NCBI GenBank assembly: GCA_964603905.1
Contig: CAZRWH010000024.1
Coordinates: forward strand, 1 to 22,488
Source of the DNA: CAZRWH01 sp964603905
Lineage (GTDB): Bacteria; Patescibacteriota; Gracilibacteria; UBA1369; UBA12470
Reading direction: 5' to 3'
DNA: 22,488 nucleotides
Positions 1 to 7,221 of the stretch are shown here, in pieces. The position numbers and the translations under genes were made by a program. The notes below the pieces were generated by a model. It worked only from the letters and a program-made list of their open reading frames with translations. It was not told where the DNA came from and ran no database searches. Positions within the stretch are counted from its first letter, which is position 1; each line of letters begins with the position of its first letter.

Positions 1-14
1 TAAACAAACTAAAC

Positions 15-317
15 ATGGGCGCATTCGGACAAATGAAAGATATGTACAAGCTTCAAAAACAAGCAAAACAGATCAAAAAGAAGCTCGCGAAAACACATAT
101 CGAAGCAAATGTTGACGGAGTAATCGTAACAATCAACGGAGAACAACAGGTTATGGAAGTCAAACTGCCTGTAGAATTTGAGAAAAAAAACAAGATAGAA
201 AAACAACTTGTCGAGGCTTTTAACAAATCGATTAAGAAATCTCAATCTATCGCAGCAGACGAAATGAAGGAAGTAATGGACCAAATGGGACTAAGTATGC
301 CAGCAGGAAACAACTAA
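15..317 (+). CDS. ybaB: YbaB/EbfC family nucleoid-associated protein
   Basis: This 100-residue protein has the length and layout of the YbaB/EbfC family, small dimeric DNA-binding proteins of the nucleoid. The N-terminal helix is rich in Lys and Gln (MKDMYKLQKQAKQIKKKL, residues 7-24). A beta region with the family pattern 'VDGVIVTINGEQQVMEVKL' follows at about residues 33-51, and the C-terminal helix ends with 'MKEVMDQMGLSMPAG'. The gene begins 11 bases after a TAA at positions 1-3; in many bacteria ybaB follows dnaX, but the upstream gene is outside the window. Its stop is separated from the mltG start by a single base, so the two are probably co-transcribed. No Shine-Dalgarno sequence is visible; the leader is A-rich. 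Confidence 0.93.
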   Translation: MGAFGQMKDMYKLQKQAKQIKKKLAKTHIEANVDGVIVTINGEQQVMEVKLPVEFEKKNKIEKQLVEAFNKSIKKSQSIAADEMKEVMDQMGLSMPAGNN

Positions 318-318
318 G

Positions 319-1305
319 ATGAAAAAACTATTACTATTCATAGCTTTCATAGTCATTGGACTGTCTGTCATCAACTCAAAAGCCGTAAATTCGGTCAACT
401 TTGCAGTAGACCCAGCAAACGACAGCCAAGTGATATTTGAGATTGAACAAGGAGAAAACGCTTCAATAATCAGTGCACGACTAGAAGATGAGGGCCTCAT
501 CAAAAGCGATCGAGGATTCCTGAAATACTTAAAAAACGAGGAACTAACAACCGAAATAGTCACCGGTCGATTTATCATGACCAAATCGATGACAGGGATA
601 GAAATAGCGGACACAATCACAACAGCCTCATCAGGAAACATTGTCTTCACAATCCCAGAAGGATGGCTCATTCGAGACATCGATGAAGCACTATTTGATC
701 TTGGCTTAACATACGAAGGAGAATTCCGCCAATGCGCAGAGATGTGTGACTTCTCAGACTACTGGTTTTGGAACGAATATACAGAAGGATTCCTCTTCCC
801 TGACACATTTTTCCTATCACACGATACATTCGACACAGAGACCTTCATAAGACGGCTTCTGGACAACTTCGAATCAAAAGTACTAACACCTGCAAATATA
901 TCAGCAATCGATGCTAGCGGTAGAACCCTAGAAGAGATCGTAATCGTAGCTTCAATAATCGAAAAAGAGGTCCGAATCGACAAAGATCGAGCAATGGTTT
1001 CAGATATAATCTGGCGAAGACTGGACGCAGGATGGATGCTAGGAATGTGTTCAACAATCAACTACATAACAGGAGAAACAGAGATCACATACGAAGACAT
1101 CCAAATCGACAACGCATACAACACACGCATCTACGCAGGACTACCTCCAACACCAATTTCTAATCCGGGCCTAGCATCAATAGAAGCTGCAATATATCCG
1201 GAAACAAACCCATACTGGTTCTTTCTAAACGCAACAGACACGGGAGAAACGATTTATTCAATCACAAACGAAGAACACGAAATCAACAAATACAACTACC
1301 TATGA
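319..1305 (+). CDS. mltG: Endolytic murein transglycosylase MltG (YceG-like)
   Basis: MltG cleaves nascent glycan strands at the outer face of the cytoplasmic membrane and is thought to end glycan polymerisation. The 328-residue protein starts with a single membrane anchor (about residues 3-20). A LysM-like/YceG N-terminal region follows, then the catalytic domain. Family motifs are clear: 'EGFLFPDTFFL' at 156-166, 'ASIIEKE' at 211-217 with the expected catalytic Glu215, and 'YNTRIYAGLPPTPISNPG' at about 267-284. The length is normal for the family. The stop TGA overlaps the ATG of the methyltransferase gene (ATGA, 1302-1305), which indicates translational coupling. The TGA stop here shows that UGA is not recoded. 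Confidence 0.95.
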   Translation: MKKLLLFIAFIVIGLSVINSKAVNSVNFAVDPANDSQVIFEIEQGENASIISARLEDEGLIKSDRGFLKYLKNEELTTEIVTGRFIMTKSMTGIEIADTITTASSGNIVFTIPEGWLIRDIDEALFDLGLTYEGEFRQCAEMCDFSDYWFWNEYTEGFLFPDTFFLSHDTFDTETFIRRLLDNFESKVLTPANISAIDASGRTLEEIVIVASIIEKEVRIDKDRAMVSDIIWRRLDAGWMLGMCSTINYITGETEITYEDIQIDNAYNTRIYAGLPPTPISNPGLASIEAAIYPETNPYWFFLNATDTGETIYSITNEEHEINKYNYL

Positions 1306-1931
1306 CACAAGTAGACAAAACTCACTACACAAACAATTACGATAGCATATCCAGGTGGATTTCTTATTATTACCAAATCAACCTAACTCAAAAACTCAGA
1401 CCTCAAAAAGCGCTAGAAATCGGCATAGGCAACCGAACAGTAACCAATTATTTACAACAAAACGGAACACGAATCGAAACCTGCGACTTCGACAAAACAT
1501 TAAACCCAGACCACGTCGCAGACATTCGAGATTTGCCATTCGAAGACAATTCTTACGACCTGATAATGGCATGCCAAATACTAGAACATTTACCATGGGA
1601 AGACGTTGATAAAGCCCTAAGCGAACTTAGTCGAGTTACAAGCAAAAACGTAATCATTTCGATCCCCTATTCTGCAGTAAACTTCGAGGCCGCTCTCAAA
1701 TTCCCTTTCGTCGACAAATTGATCAAAAAACCTTTCCTAAACCTGTTCTTCCGAATCCCGCATTTCTTCATGGGAATCAAATTCAATGGCGAACACTACT
1801 GGGAAATGGGCAGAAAAGGATATTCAGCACGCAAGATACGTAAAGCTTTAAAACAACATTTCAAAATCAAGAAAGAAGTTAGACCTGTTCTAAATCCTTA
1901 TCATTATTTCTTCGTACTAGAAAAACTTTAA
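1302..1931 (+). CDS. Class I SAM-dependent methyltransferase
   Basis: The 209-residue protein has a class I (Methyltransf_11-like) fold signature. Motif I is 'ALEIGIGN' at 37-44, an acidic residue follows strand 2 ('TCDFD', about 60-64), and the post-motif stretch 'DLPFEDNSYDLIMACQILEHL' spans about 77-97. The remainder, with 'NVIISIPYS' and an aromatic-rich C-terminus, is typical of small-molecule or lipid methyltransferases of unknown substrate. The start ATG overlaps the mltG stop by 4 bp, so expression is probably coupled. The substrate cannot be inferred from sequence; the position beside mltG hints only weakly at an envelope role. Confidence 0.85.
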   Translation: MTQVDKTHYTNNYDSISRWISYYYQINLTQKLRPQKALEIGIGNRTVTNYLQQNGTRIETCDFDKTLNPDHVADIRDLPFEDNSYDLIMACQILEHLPWEDVDKALSELSRVTSKNVIISIPYSAVNFEAALKFPFVDKLIKKPFLNLFFRIPHFFMGIKFNGEHYWEMGRKGYSARKIRKALKQHFKIKKEVRPVLNPYHYFFVLEKL

Positions 1932-1939
1932 TAAATCAT

Positions 1940-2245
1940 ATGAAAAAAACTATTTCACTACTTGCTCTAACAGCAGTAATCACACTAGCAGGATGCTCCT
2001 CAATCGAACAACCAGATACAATTGAAGAAGGTGCAGATAACACGTTGGCAATATACGAAATTGCAAACACAAGCAAATGTACAGAAGAAGGAGAATTAAC
2101 AGGAGACTTCTTCTACAATGAGACAACAAAAACATGGTGGTTTGACCTAGACATCGACAAACCAGGATGCTCACCAGCTTGCGTAGTCAGCGAAGAGAAC
2201 TGGGTACCAGAAATCAACTGGAGATGTACTGGGTTGGTTGAATAG
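1940..2245 (+). CDS. Small secreted lipoprotein with a four-cysteine C-terminal domain
   Basis: The 101-residue product starts with a lipoprotein signal peptide: a KK N-terminus, a hydrophobic core, and the lipobox L16-A17-G18-C19, after which Ser-Ser follows. The mature part is about 83 residues. It ends in a compact segment 'KTWWFDLDIDKPGCSPACVV' followed by 'WRCTGLVE'. The four mature cysteines could form two disulfides outside the membrane. I recall similar W..DLD..KPGC.PACVV...RCTG tails in other uncultured-lineage lipoproteins but cannot name a family. The gene lies 8 bases after the methyltransferase stop, as the last gene of the ybaB-mltG cluster, and converges on the minus-strand gene ending at 2256. 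Confidence 0.82.
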   Translation: MKKTISLLALTAVITLAGCSSIEQPDTIEEGADNTLAIYEIANTSKCTEEGELTGDFFYNETTKTWWFDLDIDKPGCSPACVVSEENWVPEINWRCTGLVE

Positions 2246-2255
2246 GATCACCAAT

Positions 2256-2786
2256 CTATCCCTGCTCATCAAACATATCAAACTTACCAACACGTTGGTA
2301 AGGAGATGCAACTGAAGCATCTGCAAAAAACCTGAGCGCAGCACCAATATCCTGAGTTCTTTTTCCAACTTCACAAGCACCAGCAATAGCTCCATCAAAT
2401 TTATCCTGATCATTTTGAGCAGGACATTCTTCATCAAGAGCATCTTCAACCATAAGTTCAAATCCATTGAAAAAGTAATTCCCAATGATCGCCAAAAGAA
2501 TCATCTCAAGATTCTCAATACCTTCACAATCAACAGCCATTCTAAGCTCAGGCAAAATTTGATTACGCAAAGCCTCAACATCTTCAATTTTGTCCATATC
2601 CTCTATATCCGCTGGATCAATCTGCCCAATTCTTTCTCTCAAAAATGCCTCTATCTCTTCCATTCTCTCTTCACTAACACCTTGAGAAACAAGCTGAGCA
2701 CGCGGACGCATAATTTGAGCCAAAAGCCTTCGACCAAACATATGTGGAGACGGAAGTCCAAACGCCTCTCTAGCAGAATTACCCAT
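2256..2786 (-). CDS. Hypothetical protein, mostly helical, acidic
   Basis: I do not recognise this 176-residue product. It starts MGNSAREAFGLPSP and has charged, helix-prone sequence throughout. There is no signal peptide and no clear membrane segment, although 'LEMILLAIIGNYFFNGFELMV' is a hydrophobic patch. The ATG at 2786 is chosen because the reading frame further upstream (up to 2876) is made of the heptamer array and non-conserved sequence, giving an implausible leader NSGQWYVFVLL. The gene is downstream of the FecR-like gene in the same direction, 96 bases away, and ends 10 bases from the convergent lipoprotein gene. A candidate promoter lies at 2818-2846. Confidence 0.7.
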   Translation of the reverse strand: MGNSAREAFGLPSPHMFGRRLLAQIMRPRAQLVSQGVSEERMEEIEAFLRERIGQIDPADIEDMDKIEDVEALRNQILPELRMAVDCEGIENLEMILLAIIGNYFFNGFELMVEDALDEECPAQNDQDKFDGAIAGACEVGKRTQDIGAALRFFADASVASPYQRVGKFDMFDEQG

Positions 2787-2817
2787 AATAACAGTTGTTA
2801 AATTTAAAAAGGAATAA

Positions 2818-2846
2818 AAAATACACTCCCAGAGCCGAATTAGCAA
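2818..2846 (-). promoter_or_regulatory. Candidate promoter for the gene at 2256-2786
   Basis: On the minus strand a TTGCTA (-35, 2841-2846) is separated by 17 bases from TATTTT (-10, 2818-2823), about 30 bases upstream of the chosen ATG. Both hexamers are degenerate, so this is a weak call. Confidence 0.33.
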
Positions 2847-2858
2847 TACAAAAACATA

Positions 2859-2907
2859 CCACTGTCCACTGTTCACTAATCACTAGTCACTAGTCACTAC
2901 CCACTCC
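2859..2907. repeat. 7-bp-period tandem array, YCACTRN core, seven units
   Basis: Seven units stay in a strict 7-base register: CCACTGT (2859), CCACTGT, TCACTAA, TCACTAG, TCACTAG, TCACTAC, CCACTCC. The array overlaps the last codons and stop of the FecR-like gene (stop at 2883-2885). Positions 2859-2885 are identical, 27 of 27 bases, to 17664-17690 at the end of rny; both identical blocks end precisely on the stop codon of the adjacent gene. Confidence 0.9.
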
Positions 2908-4442
2908 ACAGTCACATAAACACTTTCGCTTCTGTTACCTTCCACATCAACAGCGTAAATTTCGTAAACGTTCTCCCCTTCGGAAATATTTCCATAAGAT
3001 TCATCAGCCGTATAAAACCACTCATTAGATCCAGACTCAAAAAGCGACAATTTATAGCCATTAACATAAATCGAATCTGCACACTCGACAGCACCAAAAA
3101 TCCGAGCCGGAAGTTCATTCACAGAAACCGTTTCACCCGTATAATCCTCACCTGCAACAGTTGTCACTTCTACAGGTGTAACCGCTCCACAAGCAAGTGG
3201 AGTCACCTCTTCTGCACTCTGCTCACTGTCCTCTGATTCTTCTCCACTGTCCACTGTCGACTGTTCACTATCCTCTTCCTCGACTACCACTTCTACCACA
3301 ACTACCATGCTATCCGCCTCTTCCCCATCAGAATCATACGCAACAACCAAGAATTGGTTTTCACCAACAAAAAGGTTTCCATAATCAATAGCTGCTCCGT
3401 AACTCCAAGTAGTATCACCTGCAACGAATTTCTTAAGTTGATAAGGAGTTGCATCGCCTTCCGGAGAATAACTTGTCACAACAATCTTAGAAGCATACCC
3501 ATCAACCGTACCCGTAACATATATCTCACTACCTTCAAGAGTATAAGGATTAGTTACTGGCGAACTTAAAGTCAAAACAGGATCATCATAGACAGCCTCC
3601 TCTACAGGTTCATCTGTAGATTCTTCCTCTTCTACATCCTCGACAACCTCTTCTTCTTCAACTTCCTCATTTTCACTGTTCACTGTTAACTGTTCACTGT
3701 CCACTAATTCAAACTGATACCCCATATTCCAAGCATAAAAACTACCTTCTTTCCATTCGTCAGAAAGCGCCTGCAAAAAGTTCATATTTCTACGAGAAAG
3801 CAACTCTTCAACATCAGCACTATCCATATAAATCTGCTGCCCTACACCAAGATCAAATTCATCAATAACAATGTCTTTACCCTTCTCGCGATCCATCAAC
3901 TCAACTTCCACTCCTCCTTCAATAACACGAACCGCTTGATCACTTCGATTCAAAACAGAATAAACAGATGTACTTGAATTAACCCTAACATTATCAATAT
4001 TAACAAATAAGTTAACCGTCCCTTTTGGCGAAACGACCTGATCGATCCAGATTTCTCCTTTCTCAACATCCAAAACAATCAGATCCTCATCTCCATGATT
4101 CTCAAGAGTATCTACTGTCACTTCTGTATTCTCAGAAAACCTAATTTCAGTTCCGTTATAAAGAACCATAACTCCCTTACTCGCAATTTTTGTAGAAATA
4201 GTATCGCCCTCAAGAACAACACCTCCGTTATAAGCTTTTTCAAAATCATCTGACCCCCATTCCATAAGCTCCGCACTTCCCTGCTCAATATAGAAATTTG
4301 TTTTGTTTCTCATTTCAGCCTCTTTTTGCTCAAAAAAGCTGAAAACAAGCTGCATAAAAAGCACAATAATCAATCCAACCGATATCATGACGATAAACGG
4401 CCACAAAAACTCCTTCCTAGTCCCTCTTCGACGCCTTCGCAT
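2883..4442 (-). CDS. Membrane-anchored FecR-domain protein with Ig-like domains
   Basis: The 519-residue protein has a very basic cytosolic tip (MRRRRRGTRK), one membrane segment (about 13-37) and a long outside part. Residues about 80-205 resemble a FecR domain, with the stretches 'GVMVLYNGTEIRFSENTEV', 'LDVEKGEIWIDQV' and 'VRVNSSTSVYSV'. An acidic linker (250-285) leads to an Ig-like beta domain (about 290-385). A second acidic linker (386-412) leads to another Ig-like domain (about 440-513). Both linkers and the last nine residues (TVEWVVTSD) coincide with heptamer arrays in the DNA. No sigma factor gene is adjacent, so classical FecR signalling is not supported; a surface or peptidoglycan-facing structural role is equally possible. 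Confidence 0.82.
   Translation of the reverse strand: MRRRRRGTRKEFLWPFIVMISVGLIIVLFMQLVFSFFEQKEAEMRNKTNFYIEQGSAELMEWGSDDFEKAYNGGVVLEGDTISTKIASKGVMVLYNGTEIRFSENTEVTVDTLENHGDEDLIVLDVEKGEIWIDQVVSPKGTVNLFVNIDNVRVNSSTSVYSVLNRSDQAVRVIEGGVEVELMDREKGKDIVIDEFDLGVGQQIYMDSADVEELLSRRNMNFLQALSDEWKEGSFYAWNMGYQFELVDSEQLTVNSENEEVEEEEVVEDVEEEESTDEPVEEAVYDDPVLTLSSPVTNPYTLEGSEIYVTGTVDGYASKIVVTSYSPEGDATPYQLKKFVAGDTTWSYGAAIDYGNLFVGENQFLVVAYDSDGEEADSMVVVVEVVVEEEDSEQSTVDSGEESEDSEQSAEEVTPLACGAVTPVEVTTVAGEDYTGETVSVNELPARIFGAVECADSIYVNGYKLSLFESGSNEWFYTADESYGNISEGENVYEIYAVDVEGNRSESVYVTVEWVVTSD
3222..3277. repeat. 7-bp-period array inside the FecR-like gene (linker 2)
   Basis: Eight units in one 7-base register: CTCACTG, TCCTCTG, ATTCTTC, TCCACTG, TCCACTG, TCGACTG, TTCACTA, TCCTCTT. 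It is the same word family as the arrays at 2859 and 17657. In the gene's frame it encodes the acidic DSEQSTVDSGEESEDSEQ segment (about residues 391-408). Confidence 0.85.
3672..3706. repeat. 7-bp-period array inside the FecR-like gene (linker 1)
   Basis: Five units: TTCACTG, TTCACTG, TTAACTG, TTCACTG, TCCACTA, read by the gene as DSEQLTVNSE (about residues 248-257) at the start of the first acidic linker. Confidence 0.87.
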
Positions 4443-4470
4443 AGGACAAAAATTAGATGATCACGCCTTA

Positions 4471-4498
4471 TTTATAGCACAAAGAAGAAAGCTTGCAA
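4471..4498 (-). promoter_or_regulatory. Candidate promoter of the FecR-like gene
   Basis: On the minus strand TTGCAA (4493-4498), a 16-base spacer and TATAAA (4471-4476) give a sigma70-like promoter with a leader of roughly 20-25 bases before the ATG at 4442. Confidence 0.55.
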
Positions 4499-4528
4499 AG
4501 AGATGGGAACACATTACAACTTGCAAAT

Positions 4529-5389
4529 TTAAACTTTAGTTTTTCGACTAACCTCTTCAATCTCAAACTCATCACCCGGATCATGAAGCCCCAAACGATA
4601 CTCATTTACAAATTCGGGGATTTTCACAATACCACGATCAATATGCTTCTTATTATAATAACGAGTCCTTCCGATAAGCTCGAATATTTCCTGACCTGAT
4701 TCAACAGCAATAGTCTCACCTCCGTGATTAAGATTTTGAAGATCTCTCAAAATCAACATAACAAGAATCATAGCAGTCGAAAAAACCACAGCCGTACATT
4801 GAGAATAAATATCAGGAGTACGAAGCACAAAAACACAGTAAATAATAATCATTGAGAGACTCAGAAGCACCATCCACTGCCCTGTAGTCAGTTTTTCTTT
4901 TGCAAGAACAGAACTCTTATTCCTTTTCTCCTCAATCTGTGAAAGCAGTGACAACATATCATCGAAAAGATCGTTCTTCTTTAAATTCGATTTAAGATCA
5001 ACTTTCTTAAGCTCATCATAAACAGACCTGAAAGAAGACATGTTATGCTTGTAATAATTACCCACATCATAATCAAACGCTACGATATAATATTTATCAA
5101 TAATGTCTTCGAGTTTTTTGACAAATTTATCACCATAAAAACTTGCTACATTATAAAGAGAAGCCCAAATTGCATCCTCCGACGAAACGGTTTCACGTAT
5201 TTGATCATACCTAGAGTTCAGCCGAGACAAGAAGAATCCAGCCAAAATCGCAAATAAAAACGTACTTACCGTCAAAATAAGCTCAACCCCTTCAGCATTT
5301 TCACTAGTTGGAATAACATAAGTTGCAACCGAGAAGATTACAATTGCAATCAAGCTTCCCTTCACTGCATCGATATAACGCGAAAACAT
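4529..5389 (-). CDS. Four-TM membrane protein resembling DUF4239 (bestrophin-like)
   Basis: The 286-residue protein has two N-terminal membrane helices (about 11-27 and 36-54), a soluble helical middle part (60-165), two more helices (about 171-190 and 197-215) and a charged cytosolic tail. The segment after helix 2, 'SRLNSRYDQIRETVSSEDAI', followed by 'ASLYNVASF', resembles the conserved region of DUF4239 proteins, which are distantly related to bestrophin channels. This is recalled similarity, not a search. It lies between dnaA and the FecR-like gene on the same strand. It has its own strong promoter (5416-5444), whose -35 lies in a heptamer array. Transport function is unproven. Confidence 0.7.
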   Translation of the reverse strand: MFSRYIDAVKGSLIAIVIFSVATYVIPTSENAEGVELILTVSTFLFAILAGFFLSRLNSRYDQIRETVSSEDAIWASLYNVASFYGDKFVKKLEDIIDKYYIVAFDYDVGNYYKHNMSSFRSVYDELKKVDLKSNLKKNDLFDDMLSLLSQIEEKRNKSSVLAKEKLTTGQWMVLLSLSMIIIYCVFVLRTPDIYSQCTAVVFSTAMILVMLILRDLQNLNHGGETIAVESGQEIFELIGRTRYYNKKHIDRGIVKIPEFVNEYRLGLHDPGDEFEIEEVSRKTKV

Positions 5390-5415
5390 GGTTTTTTATT
5401 GGTTTTAATCCGTTT

Positions 5416-5444
5416 ATTATACCATGATTTTAGCCGAGAGTCGA
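5416..5444 (-). promoter_or_regulatory. Extended -10 promoter with array-derived -35
   Basis: Minus-strand TCGACT (5439-5444), 17 bases, then TATAAT (5416-5421) preceded by TGG, an extended -10. The -35 hexamer is part of the heptamer array at 5432-5459. The segment from the array into the -10 is nearly the same as the promoter at 14859-14887 (about 4 differences over 32 bases). Confidence 0.75.
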
Positions 5445-5459
5445 TAGCCGAGACATATG
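5432..5459. repeat. 7-bp-period array, AGYCGAK core, four units
   Basis: Units AGCCGAG, AGTCGAT, AGCCGAG, ACATATG in register. It sits between the DUF4239-like gene and dnaA and supplies the -35 of the promoter at 5416-5444. Confidence 0.8.
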
Positions 5460-5511
5460 GCAGTATTTTTCGCTACAAATAAAAGTCTCACCAATAGACA
5501 AAACTCCATCG

Positions 5512-5546
5512 CTACTGACTCATTCCTACTGACTACTGACTATTAA
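5512..5546. repeat. 7-bp-period array, CTACTGA core, capping the dnaA stop
   Basis: Units CTACTGA, CTCATTC, CTACTGA, CTACTGA, CTATTAA. The last unit contains the dnaA stop (TTA on this strand, 5543-5545), so that on the coding strand the gene ends TAA-TAG and runs straight into TAGTCAG units. The same CTACTGA word appears beside the pilT start. Confidence 0.87.
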
Positions 5547-6961
5547 AGCCCCATCTCCACCTTAAGGGAGTTAACATCTCGAAGTAGCGCTTCATCTTTG
5601 CGAAGAGATTTAACAATCTTCGAAACGCCATGCATAACAGTAGTATGATTACGACCAGAGAAGAACTTCCCTATCTCTTCATAAGAATGTCTAAGCTCTT
5701 GCCTAATCAAATACATAGCAATCTGACGCGGACGCATAATCCCTTTATGCCGATCAGAACCTAGAAGCTGCTCACGAGAAAGCTTGAAATAACCTGATAC
5801 AATCTCCAAAACATCTTCCGGACTTCGAGCTACAGTCCTGTCATCACCTTTTTCATCATAACCAGCAAGTGCATCGTATTTATTTAGCTTCTGAACGATC
5901 CGAGCAACACTTCTTATAGTTGGAGTCGAATTCTCAAGTTGCGACTGTGCAATAGCCTGCAAAAGCACCCCTTCAAGTTCACGCACACTACTTCGGACAT
6001 TCTGAGCAATAAACTCAAGAACCTCAGAAGCAATAAGCGCTTGATGCTCACGACATTTCGCATGCAAAATCGCCAGCCTCGTCTCAAAATCAGGGAATTG
6101 AACATCAACGATCATTCCCATCTCAAAACGAGATGTAAGCCGTTGCTCAAGCCCTTTAAGTTCTTTCGGCGGTTTATCAGAACTGATAATCACCTGTTTT
6201 CCATTATCATAAAGCTCATTAAAAGTATGGAAAAACTCAACCTGAGTCATTTCCTTATTCGCCAAGAATTGAATATCATCAATAATCAAACAGTCAACTT
6301 TTCGATAACGATCTTTGAAAGATTTCGCACTGCGCTTCCCAATCGCCTCAATAATCTCATTTGTAAACCTCTCGGAAGTCACATAAACAACAACCTTGTT
6401 CGGATCATTACGAAGAATCTCATTTCCAGTAGCCTGCAAAAGATGAGTCTTCCCAAGTCCAACCCCTCCATAAACAAAAAGTGGATTGTAGGCACCTCCA
6501 GGGTTAGCAGCAACCGCAGCCGAAGCAGCATGTGCCAATCTATTATCTTGCCCAACGATAAAACTATCCAAAGTATATTTAGGATTCAAACATTTACTCA
6601 AAACCCCTTCAGCAAGACGAACCTCCTGCTTTCCACGAACCTTACGAGGAGCCTTATCAACCAACTTCTTAACATCAACGCCCCTAGTGTCATCCGCAAG
6701 TCCAAGACTAGGATGAACTTCAAAAGAAATATCAGAAATACTGTCATCAACAGACTTAACCGCATCTATCAGGTTCCCATTCAATTTGTTTTCAAGCCAA
6801 TCACGAGCATAAACATTCGGAACTCCAACAATCATCTTCCCATCCTTAAGATCAACTATAGCAGTATCCTGAAACCAGGTCACAAAATGTGCTTTTTTAA
6901 CCTTTGATTTCAGCTCCTTAAGAACTGAAGTCCACAAATCTTTGTGAGAAACCTCTGCCAT
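5543..6961 (-). CDS. dnaA: Chromosomal replication initiator protein DnaA
   Basis: DnaA is the AAA+ protein that binds and opens the origin. Taking the ATG at 6961 gives 472 residues, a normal length. Domain I is at the N-terminus ('LWTSVLKELKSKVKKAHFVTWF'). The AAA+ core has Walker A GGVGLGKT (165-172) and Walker B LIIDDIQF (225-232). The C-terminal helix-turn-helix domain IV carries the DnaA signature 'SGRNHTTVMHG' (435-445). The frame is open to 6991, but MENPIYFVLL is not DnaA-like and a TAGAAT -10 candidate overlaps it. Upstream, 6962-7270 is a gene-free region with tandem TTAACA motifs. I saw no canonical TTATCCACA boxes, so an origin cannot be claimed. Confidence 0.97.
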   Translation of the reverse strand: MAEVSHKDLWTSVLKELKSKVKKAHFVTWFQDTAIVDLKDGKMIVGVPNVYARDWLENKLNGNLIDAVKSVDDSISDISFEVHPSLGLADDTRGVDVKKLVDKAPRKVRGKQEVRLAEGVLSKCLNPKYTLDSFIVGQDNRLAHAASAAVAANPGGAYNPLFVYGGVGLGKTHLLQATGNEILRNDPNKVVVYVTSERFTNEIIEAIGKRSAKSFKDRYRKVDCLIIDDIQFLANKEMTQVEFFHTFNELYDNGKQVIISSDKPPKELKGLEQRLTSRFEMGMIVDVQFPDFETRLAILHAKCREHQALIASEVLEFIAQNVRSSVRELEGVLLQAIAQSQLENSTPTIRSVARIVQKLNKYDALAGYDEKGDDRTVARSPEDVLEIVSGYFKLSREQLLGSDRHKGIMRPRQIAMYLIRQELRHSYEEIGKFFSGRNHTTVMHGVSKIVKSLRKDEALLRDVNSLKVEMGL

Positions 6962-7042
6962 CAATAAAACAAAATAGATAGGGTTTTCCATTCTACCGAT
7001 GCTGCACCAAAAAAAAAGTTGATCTTTTCCAGCAATGTTTTG

Positions 7043-7072
7043 TGTTTAGAAAAAATGACAACTATTTAACAA
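7043..7072 (-). promoter_or_regulatory. dnaA: Possible dnaA promoter
   Basis: Minus-strand TTGTTA (7067-7072), an 18-base spacer and TAAACA (7043-7048). An alternative -10, TAGAAT, lies closer to the gene at 6990-6995 but has only a T-run at its -35. Both are weak. Confidence 0.3.
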
Positions 7073-7083
7073 AAATTTAACAT
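7065..7083. promoter_or_regulatory. Tandem direct repeat TTAACA-N5-TTAACA upstream of dnaA
   Basis: Two copies of TTTAACA spaced 11 bases apart. Read on the dnaA strand this is TGTTAA-N5-TGTTAA, which fits the published WalR/YycF consensus (TGTWAH-N5-TGTWAH); read on the plus strand it fits the PhoP-type TTAACA repeat. An OmpR-family response regulator is the natural guess. It overlaps the possible dnaA -35. The same arrangement recurs at 7158 and 22410. Confidence 0.45.
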
Positions 7084-7086
7084 GCA

Positions 7087-7133
7087 GCGCTCGCAGAGCG
7101 CAAAATACAAAAACCGTTTCGCGTTAGCGAAAC
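7087..7133. repeat. Two short hairpins, including a TTTCGC/GCGAAA element
   Basis: GCGCTC-GCA-GAGCGC (7087-7101, 6-bp stem, 3-base loop) is followed by GTTTCGC-GTTA-GCGAAAC (7116-7133, 7-bp stem, 4-base loop). The second hairpin and its CCG/CACC flanks recur in similar form at 12608-12626. Neither is followed by a strong T-run, so they are not obvious terminators. Confidence 0.7.
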
Positions 7134-7157
7134 ACCGCCCCCTTCTCCTTAGAATTA

Positions 7158-7176
7158 TTTAACATTTATTTAATAT
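7158..7176. promoter_or_regulatory. Tandem TTTAACAT/TTTAATAT direct repeat, 11-base period
   Basis: TTTAACAT (7158-7165) and TTTAATAT (7169-7176) have the same geometry as 7065-7083 with one mismatch in the second copy. The first 17 bases are identical to those at 22410-22426. Confidence 0.42.
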
Positions 7177-7186
7177 CAGTATGTTA

Positions 7187-7214
7187 TCTATAATCTATCG
7201 TCTAATATCTATCT
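7187..7214. repeat. 7-bp-period array, TCTATMN core, four units
   Basis: Units TCTATAA, TCTATCG, TCTAATA, TCTATCT in register, upstream of the toxin-antitoxin promoter. Confidence 0.72.
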
Positions 7215-7221
7215 CCTCCTA

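Noticed and set aside
2787..2876. A 30-residue upstream extension of the gene at 2256-2786
   Set aside because: Its first codons are read from the heptamer array (NSGQW) and the rest is non-protein-like; the ATG at 2786 fits better.
2859..2907. CRISPR array
   Set aside because: The repeats are 7 bases, contiguous and degenerate, with no spacers and no cas genes in the window.
5939..6907. A 322-residue open frame on the plus strand opposite dnaA
   Set aside because: It is fully antisense to the well-supported dnaA, has a low-complexity Asn/Arg/Ser-rich translation and no promoter; it is a shadow of dnaA codon use.
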